This document shows positions 1-5,326 of a stretch of DNA of 7,295 nucleotides, piece by piece (positions within the stretch are counted from its first letter, which is position 1; the number at the start of each line of letters is the position of its first letter). The stretch comes from an uncultured Thermomicrobiales bacterium (GTDB lineage: Bacteria; Chloroflexota; Chloroflexia; Thermomicrobiales; UBA6265). The notes under the pieces were generated by a model. The model was not told the origin of the DNA and made no database searches. It saw only the letters and a list, made by a program, of their open reading frames with translations. A program made the translations under genes and the position numbers. The stretch is taken from positions 1 through 7,295 of the forward strand of contig CADCWJ010000599.1 of assembly GCA_902806365.1 (NCBI GenBank). Direction: 5' to 3'.

Positions 1-1274
1 AGGGTCAGGGCGAATCCGGTGATGATCGTGGCGCCAGTGAACTGCCCGAACCAGTAGAGAATCGCGCAGGTGATCATGGTCGAGATATTCGAGTCCCTGA
101 TCGACGGCCAGGCGTGATCGAAGCCGGCTTCGATCGCTTGGCTCAGTGGTCGGCCGCTTCTGAGCTCTTCCTTCAACCGCGCGAAGATCAGCACATTGGC
201 GTCGACCGCCATGCCGATCGAGAGAATGAACCCGGCGATGCCGGGAAGTGTAAGCGTGACCGGAATGACCTTGAACAGCGCGAAACTGATCGCGGTGTAG
301 ATCAGGAGCGCGATGACCGAAAGCAGGCCCGGAAGCCGATAGTAGAGAATCATAAACAGTGCAACGACTGACAGGCCGACGATGCCGGCGACGAGGCTTC
401 GATCGATCGAGTCGGAGCCCAGGGAAGGACCGAGCGTTCGGCTGGAGACGACCTCAAGAGGAACTCCCAGCGCTCCCGCCTTGAGCTGGGTGGCAAGGTT
501 CTGCGCTTCGGCCGCGGTCATGCCGTCGATCGTGCCGGTACCGGCAATGGCATTCCGAATCGTGGGAGAGGAGACGACTTGCTTGTCGACGACGATCGAC
601 ATCGGCTGGCCGATGTTGTCGCGCGTGAACTCATAGAAGGTTTCAGACGCGTCGCCAGCAAGCTTGAACACCACCAGCGGTTGAAACGTGCCTGGATCGG
701 TTCCGTAATAGGCGTCGGCAAGGTCGCTGCCGCTGACGATCGTTTGGTAGACGGGGCTGTTCGGGTCGGGCACCGGCGGGGCGGGATTGGCGAGACCGCC
801 CGGCGTTGCCACGGCGACCGGTGTGACGGGAGCACTGGCGCCACCATCCCCGAGCGATGTCCGGACCACGGTGCCGGGAGCGAGCGCTGTCCCGTTCGTG
901 GAAACGATCTCGAGAAGCGCAGTCTCCTTGAGCACTTCAACCGCTTGTTCCGGATTTTCGATTCCCGGTAGTTCGACCAGAATCTGATTGTCACCCCTCG
1001 TCTGGATCAACGGTTCGGAAACGCCAAGGCCGTTGACACGCCGTTCCAGCGTGTCCCGCGTGCCGAGCAGGGTGCCATCGTCGACATCGCCGCCCCCGGG
1101 TGGACGGGCTTCGAGCGTGACCTGCAGACCACCCTGGAGATCGAGCCCCTGGCGGACGGGATGGTTTGCCTTGAAGCCATTGATGTCGAGTGCCGTTCCG
1201 GGAATGCTGACCCAAAGACTCACCAGCGTGATCGCCAGAATGATGAAAAGGGACCTGAGGTGACGAGGACGCAC
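1..1274 (-). CDS. secD: Protein translocase subunit SecD (3' end cut by window edge)
   Basis: SecD is the membrane subunit that, with SecF, helps SecYEG/SecA complete protein export using the proton gradient. My own minus-strand translation is open for 424 codons and runs off the left edge. An N-terminal membrane anchor (about residues 8-26) is followed by the P1-head motif GLDLQGG (43-49), a second conserved block with NGLGV (81-85), AGALGVPLEV (266-275), then membrane segments near 293-311, 315-335, 340-362 and 395-418. GMAVDANV (354-361) carries the conserved Asp (358) and Asn (360) of the proton-relay helix. The end lies in the last membrane segments, so roughly 40-60 residues are missing. 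GTG at 1274 is the only sensible start; GGGAG at 1281-1285 lies 6 bases upstream of it, and the frame is closed by TGA near 1353. A Pro/Ala/Gly-rich stretch at about 143-174 sits inside the periplasmic region. SecF is presumably the next gene outside the window. Confidence 0.95.
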   Translation of the reverse strand, partial: MRPRHLRSLFIILAITLVSLWVSIPGTALDINGFKANHPVRQGLDLQGGLQVTLEARPPGGGDVDDGTLLGTRDTLERRVNGLGVSEPLIQTRGDNQILVELPGIENPEQAVEVLKETALLEIVSTNGTALAPGTVVRTSLGDGGASAPVTPVAVATPGGLANPAPPVPDPNSPVYQTIVSGSDLADAYYGTDPGTFQPLVVFKLAGDASETFYEFTRDNIGQPMSIVVDKQVVSSPTIRNAIAGTGTIDGMTAAEAQNLATQLKAGALGVPLEVVSSRTLGPSLGSDSIDRSLVAGIVGLSVVALFMILYYRLPGLLSVIALLIYTAISFALFKVIPVTLTLPGIAGFILSIGMAVDANVLIFARLKEELRSGRPLSQAIEAGFDHAWPSIRDSNISTMITCAILYWFGQFTGATIITGFALT

Positions 1275-1441
1275 ACTAATCTCCCATTGCGCTGCCGCCG
1301 AAAAACCGGTCTGCGGAGTGTATCGTCGAGTACGAGGCCAACCCCTGCGCGATCACAAACACCTGAGTATACCGGCCCCCATCCATCGCGTGGCGGAGCG
1401 GTTCTCACGCGGCCCAGGTCGGAAACGTCTGCATCCAGTGG
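1275..1441. other. Intergenic region between nadD and secD
   Basis: These 167 bases separate the nadD stop from the secD start, both on the minus strand. No coding sequence is convincing here. A weak hairpin can be drawn on the minus strand (CGCGTG paired with CACGCG across a 13-base loop, about 1383-1407), but no T run follows, so I do not call a terminator. The gap is long enough for secD to have its own promoter. Confidence 0.5.
1366..1371 (-). promoter_or_regulatory. Possible -10 element upstream of secD
   Basis: The minus strand reads TATACT, a five-of-six match to the sigma-70/SigA -10 consensus, 91 bases upstream of the secD start codon. The hexamer 17 bases further upstream is GCCACG, which does not resemble TTGACA. 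There is also no TG extension. It is therefore only a candidate, supported by the long gap after nadD. Confidence 0.25.
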
Positions 1442-2086
1442 TCACGTCGGGGCCGGCCGTTCCGCGCGATAGAGGTATTTGGCGTCGATGTAGTCGTGTA
1501 CCCCCTGCGGAAGGAGATAGCGAATTGTCTGGCCACGTCTCACACGAGCCCTGAGGTCGGTCGACGAGATATGGCTGAGTGGAGAGTCCAACAGGTGAAG
1601 CCGCTCCGCCAATCCCGGCACGCTGGACATGACATGGTCATCGATTATGGCGCCGGGCCGGCGGGCGACGGCGATCCGCGCAATCTGGAGGATGGATTCC
1701 GGACGTGACCACGTCGAAAAATCGCGCAGCGAATCCGCGCCCATCACGAAGAAGAGCGCCGCGGGCGAAAACGTCTCATCGATCCGGCGAAGCAGATCGA
1801 CGGTGAACGATGGCCCTTCCCGATCGATGTCGATGTCGGAGCGAGCGAACTCGGGGCGGCCGGCGATCGCAATCTCAATCATGGCCTTGCGATCAGTGGC
1901 GCTCGAGATTGCCCGGTCAGGCTTGTGCGGGGGTTGACCGGCGGGCGCGAAGAGAATGGTGTCGAGGGCGAGTTGCTGGAGAGCGTTATCGGCGACGACG
2001 AGATGACCGATATGAATCGGATCGAATGTTCCGCCGAGGACGCCGATCCGTTGTGTCCCCTGAGCGCACGCGTCACTTAACCTCAA
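1442..2086 (-). CDS. nadD: Nicotinate-nucleotide adenylyltransferase NadD
   Basis: NadD is the cytoplasmic enzyme that transfers AMP from ATP to nicotinate mononucleotide, giving deamido-NAD, the penultimate step of NAD synthesis. The 214-residue protein has the usual family length. It shows the nucleotidylyltransferase motif GGTFDPIHIGH (18-28, GxFxPxHxGH type), GADS (116-119) and the C-terminal ISSTDLR (173-179) followed by YLLP and HDYI. I chose TTG at 2084-2086: it is preceded by GGAGG at 9 bases, and no ATG or GTG exists in frame between it and the GGTFDP motif. The open frame continues further upstream, but that part lies inside the mscS-like gene and matches nothing in the family. The start overlaps the mscS-like 3' end by 14 bases, implying translational coupling. 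The usual partner rsfS is not next to it. Confidence 0.95.
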   Translation of the reverse strand: MRLSDACAQGTQRIGVLGGTFDPIHIGHLVVADNALQQLALDTILFAPAGQPPHKPDRAISSATDRKAMIEIAIAGRPEFARSDIDIDREGPSFTVDLLRRIDETFSPAALFFVMGADSLRDFSTWSRPESILQIARIAVARRPGAIIDDHVMSSVPGLAERLHLLDSPLSHISSTDLRARVRRGQTIRYLLPQGVHDYIDAKYLYRAERPAPT

Positions 2087-2849
2087 TGGTCGAATCCTCC
2101 AGCACGGACGCCAATCGGCGCAGCACATCCGCCTCAATTGCATGGTCCGCGTCGATCAGTACCGAAAGCTCGAAGAGCGTCACCTCGGCTGTGATCGATT
2201 TGATCACGGGTGCCGGAACTGGTCGCCGAAGTCCGGGAGTGTCGTCCAGCACTGTAGCGATCCGGCGCTCCGCTTCCGGAATCGCGAGAGCGCGGACTTC
2301 GATCCGCAGCTCCAGGCGTTTCGAGCCGGCGAGTGAGCGGTTCATCAGGATCTCGGTATAGACCACAGCATTCGGTATCATCACGAGTGCGCCATCGCCG
2401 CTTCGCACAAGGGTGGTGCGAATATCGATTCCCTGAACCTCTCCGTTGACGTCCCGGACCCGGATCACATCGCCCACGCGGAACGGACGCTCGATGAGAA
2501 GGAGCACACCGGCGACGAAATTCTTTAGAACATCCTGGATGGCGAGCGCAACGGCGACAGTGCTGGCGCTGAGAAAGGTGAGTAATGCGGTCCAGTTCGC
2601 TCCAAACGAGCCAAGGACCGCAAGCCCGCTTGCGACGATCACCGCAAGCGAGACAAACCGGCCAACCAGAATCGCACCGTTCCGCCCGAAAGCACGCCGC
2701 GAGAGCAGAGCCTGGACCCGAGAGCGAAGAATGTGAGCAAGGAGGAGGCCGGAGCCGAGTATCAGGATCGCCCGGAACATCGTCCCAGCAAGCGGAACGA
2801 TATCGATGCCGGCTCGTCTCAGGGCGGACTGGATGGCGTCAAGGTCCAT
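2073..2849 (-). CDS. MscS-family small-conductance mechanosensitive channel
   Basis: Homologues form homoheptameric inner-membrane channels that open under membrane tension and release solutes during hypo-osmotic shock. The 258-residue protein is a compact member (E. coli MscS has 286). Hydrophobic segments lie at about 22-42, 59-82 and 88-119. The third is the pore-lining helix and runs into the family signature ERPFRVGDVIRV (120-131), followed by the beta domain (about 132-175) containing NGEVQGIDIRTTLVR and MIPNA. A cytoplasmic alpha/beta domain fills the rest. ATG at 2849 has only a weak upstream purine run (GGGG, about 8 bases away). The gene is first in a minus-strand group and overlaps nadD at its 3' end. 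The family is clear, but the exact subfamily and whether it gates by tension or serves another osmotic role cannot be told from sequence, so I give no symbol. Confidence 0.9.
   Translation of the reverse strand: MDLDAIQSALRRAGIDIVPLAGTMFRAILILGSGLLLAHILRSRVQALLSRRAFGRNGAILVGRFVSLAVIVASGLAVLGSFGANWTALLTFLSASTVAVALAIQDVLKNFVAGVLLLIERPFRVGDVIRVRDVNGEVQGIDIRTTLVRSGDGALVMIPNAVVYTEILMNRSLAGSKRLELRIEVRALAIPEAERRIATVLDDTPGLRRPVPAPVIKSITAEVTLFELSVLIDADHAIEADVLRRLASVLEDSTIEVK
2096..2100 (-). promoter_or_regulatory. Ribosome binding site that fixes the nadD start
   Basis: The minus strand reads GGAGG, a strong Shine-Dalgarno sequence located inside the last codons of the mscS-like gene. It stands 9 bases before TTG at 2086 and is the main reason for choosing that start for nadD. 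Confidence 0.7.
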
Positions 2850-2929
2850 CGGTTGGACCCCGTTGCATCTTGCCTTGGAACGGGACGATCACATCTTCAC
2901 CTGACATTTGGCCGAAAGAGCGTCGATTG

Positions 2930-2954
2930 GCATGCACGATTCGACGCCGCATGC
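2930..2954. repeat. Pair of GCATGC palindromes, 19 bp apart
   Basis: GCATGC occurs at 2930-2935 and again at 2949-2954; with the following A it is a 7-base direct repeat. The spacing is just under two helical turns and the pair lies about 10 bases upstream of the Shine-Dalgarno sequence of the PHP leader. This geometry would suit a dimeric regulator, but two hexamers can also recur by chance. Confidence 0.3.
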
Positions 2955-2963
2955 AGGACACGC

Positions 2964-2970
2964 GGAAAGG
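2964..2970 (+). promoter_or_regulatory. Shine-Dalgarno sequence upstream of a leader mini-ORF
   Basis: GGAAAGG stands 7 bases before GTG at 2978 and 10 bases before ATG at 2981. It is 35 bases from the PHP start at 3006, too far to serve it directly. It is the only strong ribosome-binding sequence in front of the PHP gene. Confidence 0.45.
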
Positions 2971-2977
2971 ATAAACC

Positions 2978-3013
2978 GTGATGCCGTACGGCTGGTCGAT
3001 CCCTCGTGTTTGA
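2978..3013 (+). CDS. Possible 10-11 residue leader peptide overlapping the PHP start
   Basis: A short frame starts at GTG 2978 or ATG 2981 and encodes MPYGWSIPRV (from the ATG) before TGA at 3011-3013. It is preceded by a good Shine-Dalgarno sequence and its stop overlaps the GTG start of the PHP gene (3006) in a different frame. A TAA at 2972-2974 closes the frame upstream. If translated, it would bring ribosomes to the PHP start and couple the two. It could also be a chance frame, since it is very short and the peptide resembles nothing I know. Confidence 0.3.
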   Translation: MMPYGWSIPRV

Positions 3014-3809
3014 TTATCACGTCCACACCACCCAATCCGCCGATTGCTCGACGCCGATCCTCGCATCGTGCGCGGCCGCGGTCGAGCGCGGACTGAGCGA
3101 GATCGCTTTCACGGATCACATCGAACACGAACCGGCCGACATGAGTTACGGCTTCTTCAACTACGACACCTACATGGCTAATCTGCAACACGCGCGGTCA
3201 GTGTTCGGAGACCGGCTTGTGATCCTCGCTGGGGCCGAGGTGGACTTCAATCGCCGGATCGCCTCTGAAGTCCGGGACTTCGTTGAAGCGCACGAGTTCG
3301 ATTTCGTGATCGGATCGGTTCATTACGGCGAGGAGGGGCAGATCATCTTTCCAGAGTATTTCGATACGCGCGACCTGGAGGACGTGTTCGTACCGTACTA
3401 CGAAGAAATACGAGCCGCTGTCGAGACCGGGCTGTTCGATACGATCGGTCACATCGACCTGCCGAAACGATATGCGCCGGGTGCCGCGGGAGCGTATGAC
3501 CCGCTACGTTTCGAGGATGAACTCACATCGATCTTCGAACTGATGATCCGGCAGGAAATGTCGTTCGAAATCAATACGTCCGGAATCCGGCAAGCGCCAC
3601 GAACCAGCATGCCAGGGCCACAGATCGTCTCCCTGTATGCCCGGTTAGGCGGCAGGCTCGTCACCGTCGGGAGCGATTCCCACGTTCCGGATACGATCGG
3701 GGCGGGCTTTCCCCAAACACTCCGCATGCTAGAGTTGTGTGGCATTGACTCTGTGTCGTCATTTCGGCGGCGGCAGCGGTCACAGGTTCCAGTCGTCTCG
3801 CTTTTGTGA
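3006..3809 (+). CDS. PHP-domain phosphoesterase, histidinol-phosphatase (HisJ/HisK) family
   Basis: Members of this family are metal-dependent phosphatases with a distorted TIM-barrel PHP fold; the best known dephosphorylates L-histidinol phosphate in histidine synthesis. The 267-residue protein carries the full set of expected metal ligands: DYHVH at the N-terminus (His5, His7), FTDH (Asp37, His38), AGAEVD (Glu78), GSVHY (His106), IGHID (His149) and GSDSH (Asp224, His226). Its length matches the family. GTG at 3006 places the DYHVH motif where relatives have it, and an in-frame TGA at 2979 excludes any longer form. There is no Shine-Dalgarno sequence directly before it; a mini-ORF with its own ribosome site overlaps the start. 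No other histidine genes are visible here, so the substrate is uncertain and I give no symbol. A membrane protein follows 30 bases later on the same strand. Confidence 0.85.
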   Translation: MFDYHVHTTQSADCSTPILASCAAAVERGLSEIAFTDHIEHEPADMSYGFFNYDTYMANLQHARSVFGDRLVILAGAEVDFNRRIASEVRDFVEAHEFDFVIGSVHYGEEGQIIFPEYFDTRDLEDVFVPYYEEIRAAVETGLFDTIGHIDLPKRYAPGAAGAYDPLRFEDELTSIFELMIRQEMSFEINTSGIRQAPRTSMPGPQIVSLYARLGGRLVTVGSDSHVPDTIGAGFPQTLRMLELCGIDSVSSFRRRQRSQVPVVSLL

Positions 3810-3839
3810 CCGATTGGCAAGAGAAAGCCCACGACGCCC

Positions 3840-4916
3840 ATGACGACTCGTGACTCGATCCAGCGGGCAAATGGTATGAAGGTCGCCTATCGCACTGCGC
3901 CTACCAGGGCGGCAGCGGTAAGTCCTACGCCAGCAGGCCGTCATCGTCCGGAGGCGTCGGAGAGGCGATCGACCGCCAGCCGGTCGGCTGCGCCGGCGGG
4001 TGGGCGGCGTCCACCGCGGGGAGAGCGTTCCGCACGAACTGGTCAGGCGGCGCAAGACGTCGTGGTTCAGTACAAGGGTCGGCGCGTCGATCCGGCACCC
4101 GCGCGGCGGATGGAACCCAGGCCATGGCAGTGGGCCCATCCAGTCATGCCACACCCGCGACACATGGTGGGAGTGGCCTTTCCAAATTTGCTCCTGGCGG
4201 CTTCGTTGCTCCTTGTGGCGCTCATCGGCGATGTCTCGCTCTTTGGTGTCCCCGTCTGGGCGACGATTCTATACGTGCCCACGGTGGTGCTGGCCGTCCT
4301 TGCCAATCCCCTCGTTCGACCGCTCTGGCGGCGCATTTCGATGATCAATCTCGCGACGATGGCAATAGTGTTTCCAGCGCTCGTCGTGCGTCAGGGGATG
4401 ATTCGCATTCCGTTTGTCGATCGCGGCAACGGCACGTTGCTGGCACCGACAATGGTGACGCTGGTTGTCGTGTTCGCACTGCTGATCGTAGGTCTCGGGT
4501 GTGCGGTCCTGAGCCAGGAAGATCCCGAGTTCGCGGGCGTAGCGTTCCTGCCAGCGGCGATGCTGGTTCCCGTGCTGGCCGGTCAGAATGGGCCCTCGGG
4601 CCTGATGGCGACGTTATGGGCACTCGCCATCGTCTATCTGACCAGTGCCGCGCTGACGGTCGTCGCGTCGATGCTGGTCGGTCCGTATGCAACGCTCGTC
4701 GCCCCGGTGGCTATCGCGGTGGAGTTCGTCACGCTCACGCTGATGCGAAGCGATTCCATCTTCCCGATCGGAGCGGGTTCGGTGGCGAAGGGACTCTTCT
4801 TCGTGGTGGTCGGCGTGACGGTGACGCTCTCCATTCTGGTCCCGATGGCGAGCGCCTGGATCCGCCAGGTTACGAGAATCGCCCAGAGTTCGGACCGACG
4901 GCTCTCCCACCAGTAG
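3840..4916 (+). CDS. Unrecognised polytopic membrane protein with a long basic N-terminal tail
   Basis: I do not recognise this 358-residue protein. Residues 1 to about 108 are hydrophilic, rich in Arg, Ala, Pro, Ser and Gly, and probably disordered, strongly positive and cytoplasmic. The rest contains about eight hydrophobic segments, near 111-130, 134-156, 167-184, 200-224, 231-248, 255-279, 282-301 and 316-341, and ends in a short charged tail. I see no transporter signature, nucleotide-binding motif or catalytic motif. ATG at 3840 has only a weak purine run (GAGAAAG, 12 bases upstream). ATG at 4110 (residue 91) is an alternative start that would keep all membrane segments and remove most of the tail. 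The frame from 3840 stays open through the tail and the gene follows the PHP gene by 30 bases, so the two are probably co-transcribed. A functional link between them is not shown by the sequence. Confidence 0.75.
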   Translation: MTTRDSIQRANGMKVAYRTAPTRAAAVSPTPAGRHRPEASERRSTASRSAAPAGGRRPPRGERSARTGQAAQDVVVQYKGRRVDPAPARRMEPRPWQWAHPVMPHPRHMVGVAFPNLLLAASLLLVALIGDVSLFGVPVWATILYVPTVVLAVLANPLVRPLWRRISMINLATMAIVFPALVVRQGMIRIPFVDRGNGTLLAPTMVTLVVVFALLIVGLGCAVLSQEDPEFAGVAFLPAAMLVPVLAGQNGPSGLMATLWALAIVYLTSAALTVVASMLVGPYATLVAPVAIAVEFVTLTLMRSDSIFPIGAGSVAKGLFFVVVGVTVTLSILVPMASAWIRQVTRIAQSSDRRLSHQ

Positions 4917-5037
4917 GGCGGTTCCAGAATCAACAATTTCGGCGCCGGCAGCGCGGAGAGGCCGTTCTCGGTCAGCGGGCATGGCGGGGAAGGTCAGCTT
5001 TCGCCCAGGCGGTCTCGGAGGGTTGCCGACAGCGTGC

Positions 5038-5185
5038 CCCGATCGAGCTCAATGCCTGCTTTCGGGGCTCCTGCCGCACTTTCCAGCGGCAGGTAGCCGC
5101 GAGTGCGGCGAACCCGTGATGTCGCCGCTGATCCGGTGCGGAGGCGGCCCTTGCAGCCGCCTCCAGACCCAGGCTAACGATCGGG
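5038..5185. ncRNA. Candidate structured RNA: three hairpins inside an 8-bp closing helix
   Basis: CCCGATCG (5038-5045) is complementary to CGATCGGG (5178-5185). Between them lie three perfect, non-overlapping hairpins: CCTGCCGC/GCGGCAGG (5070-5077 with 5086-5093, 8-base loop), GCGGCGA/TCGCCGC (5105-5111 with 5122-5128, 10-base loop) and GGAGGCGGC/GCCGCCTCC (5140-5148 with 5156-5164, 7-base loop). The four helices are mutually compatible and make a cloverleaf-like fold. Hairpins of this kind read the same on both strands, so orientation is unknown. GC-rich DNA yields some of this by chance, and no RNA family is recognised. Alternatives are a cluster of terminators or repeat hairpins between converging genes. 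Confidence 0.3.
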
Positions 5186-5219
5186 AGCCCTTGCCTCGCC
5201 GTGGCGTACGGGGATGCTT

Positions 5220-5254
5220 GCGCGCGGTGCTGTTGACGCGTTCCCCAGGCGCGC
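5220..5254. repeat. Inverted repeat GCGCGC with inner CTG/CAG
   Basis: GCGCGC at 5220-5225 pairs with GCGCGC at 5249-5254. CTG (5230-5232) pairs with CAG (5246-5248) directly inside it, leaving a four-base bulge on one side and a 13-base loop. It lies between the three-hairpin cluster and the gyrA 3' hairpin. The stem is of very simple sequence, so its meaning is uncertain. Confidence 0.3.
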
Positions 5255-5279
5255 GACCGCGACTCCCAGCCATCCGTTG

Positions 5280-5326
5280 GCGTCGAAGTCCACTGCCTAA
5301 CCTAATGGGCCAAGTGGCTACGACGC
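5280..5326 (-). terminator. Interrupted hairpin spanning the gyrA stop codon; possible (bidirectional) terminator
   Basis: GCGTCG (5280-5285) pairs with CGACGC (5321-5326), CCACT (5290-5294) with AGTGG (5313-5317) and GCC (5295-5297) with GGC (5308-5310), around a 10-base loop. That makes 14 pairs broken by one internal loop and a two-base bulge. The gyrA stop codon (5318-5320) lies in the internal loop. No T run follows on the minus strand, so it is not a classic intrinsic terminator for gyrA. On the plus strand TTTT follows at 5340-5343, after a tiny AGGG/CCCT hairpin. It may end plus-strand transcripts or protect the gyrA 3' end. Confidence 0.35.

Larger units (their letters stand above)
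2850..2977. promoter_or_regulatory. Divergent intergenic region between mscS-like and PHP genes
   Basis: This non-coding stretch must hold the promoters for the minus-strand group beginning with the mscS-like gene and for the plus-strand PHP group. I looked on both strands for SigA-type hexamers. CTGACA at 2901-2906 on the plus strand is a fair -35, but no good -10 follows at 16-18 bases, so I do not name a promoter. Confidence 0.5.
4917..5317. other. Convergent intergenic region, hairpin-rich, no credible gene
   Basis: These 401 bases separate two converging genes. Open frames exist on both strands (for example minus 5049-5273), but their products are low-complexity Arg/Pro/Gly/Ser sequences without recognisable features or good ribosome sites. 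I also looked for the universal motifs of RNase P RNA (GGAAAGUCC, ACAGAA), the tmRNA tag region and the SRP RNA helix 8, and found none. Instead, a run of inverted repeats stands out; these are listed separately. Confidence 0.6.

Noticed and set aside
518..994. A 158-codon minus-strand frame with an Arg/Ser-rich product
   Set aside because: It lies in another frame inside secD, whose continuous translation shows all the family motifs.
1383..1407. Terminator after nadD
   Set aside because: Only a 6-bp stem with a 13-base loop and no T run; too weak to call.
1810..2361. A 183-codon plus-strand frame opposite nadD and the mscS-like gene
   Set aside because: Its product is low-complexity Arg/Ser sequence and it is antisense to two clearly recognised genes.
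4124..5119. A 331-codon plus-strand frame overlapping the membrane-protein gene
   Set aside because: Its product is Arg/Gly/Asp-rich and unlike a real protein, while the overlapping frame gives a coherent membrane protein with regular hydrophobic segments.
5182..5295. A 39-codon minus-strand frame starting VDFDANGWLG, thought of as an amidase remnant
   Set aside because: The resemblance to amidase N-termini is limited to a few residues and the rest does not fit, so a pseudogene call cannot be supported.
4917..5317. RNase P RNA, tmRNA or SRP RNA in the convergent region
   Set aside because: The size is suitable and a GGAAAGT-like string occurs on the minus strand, but the partner motifs (ACAGAA for RNase P, a tag-coding segment for tmRNA, the SRP helix 8 loops) are absent.
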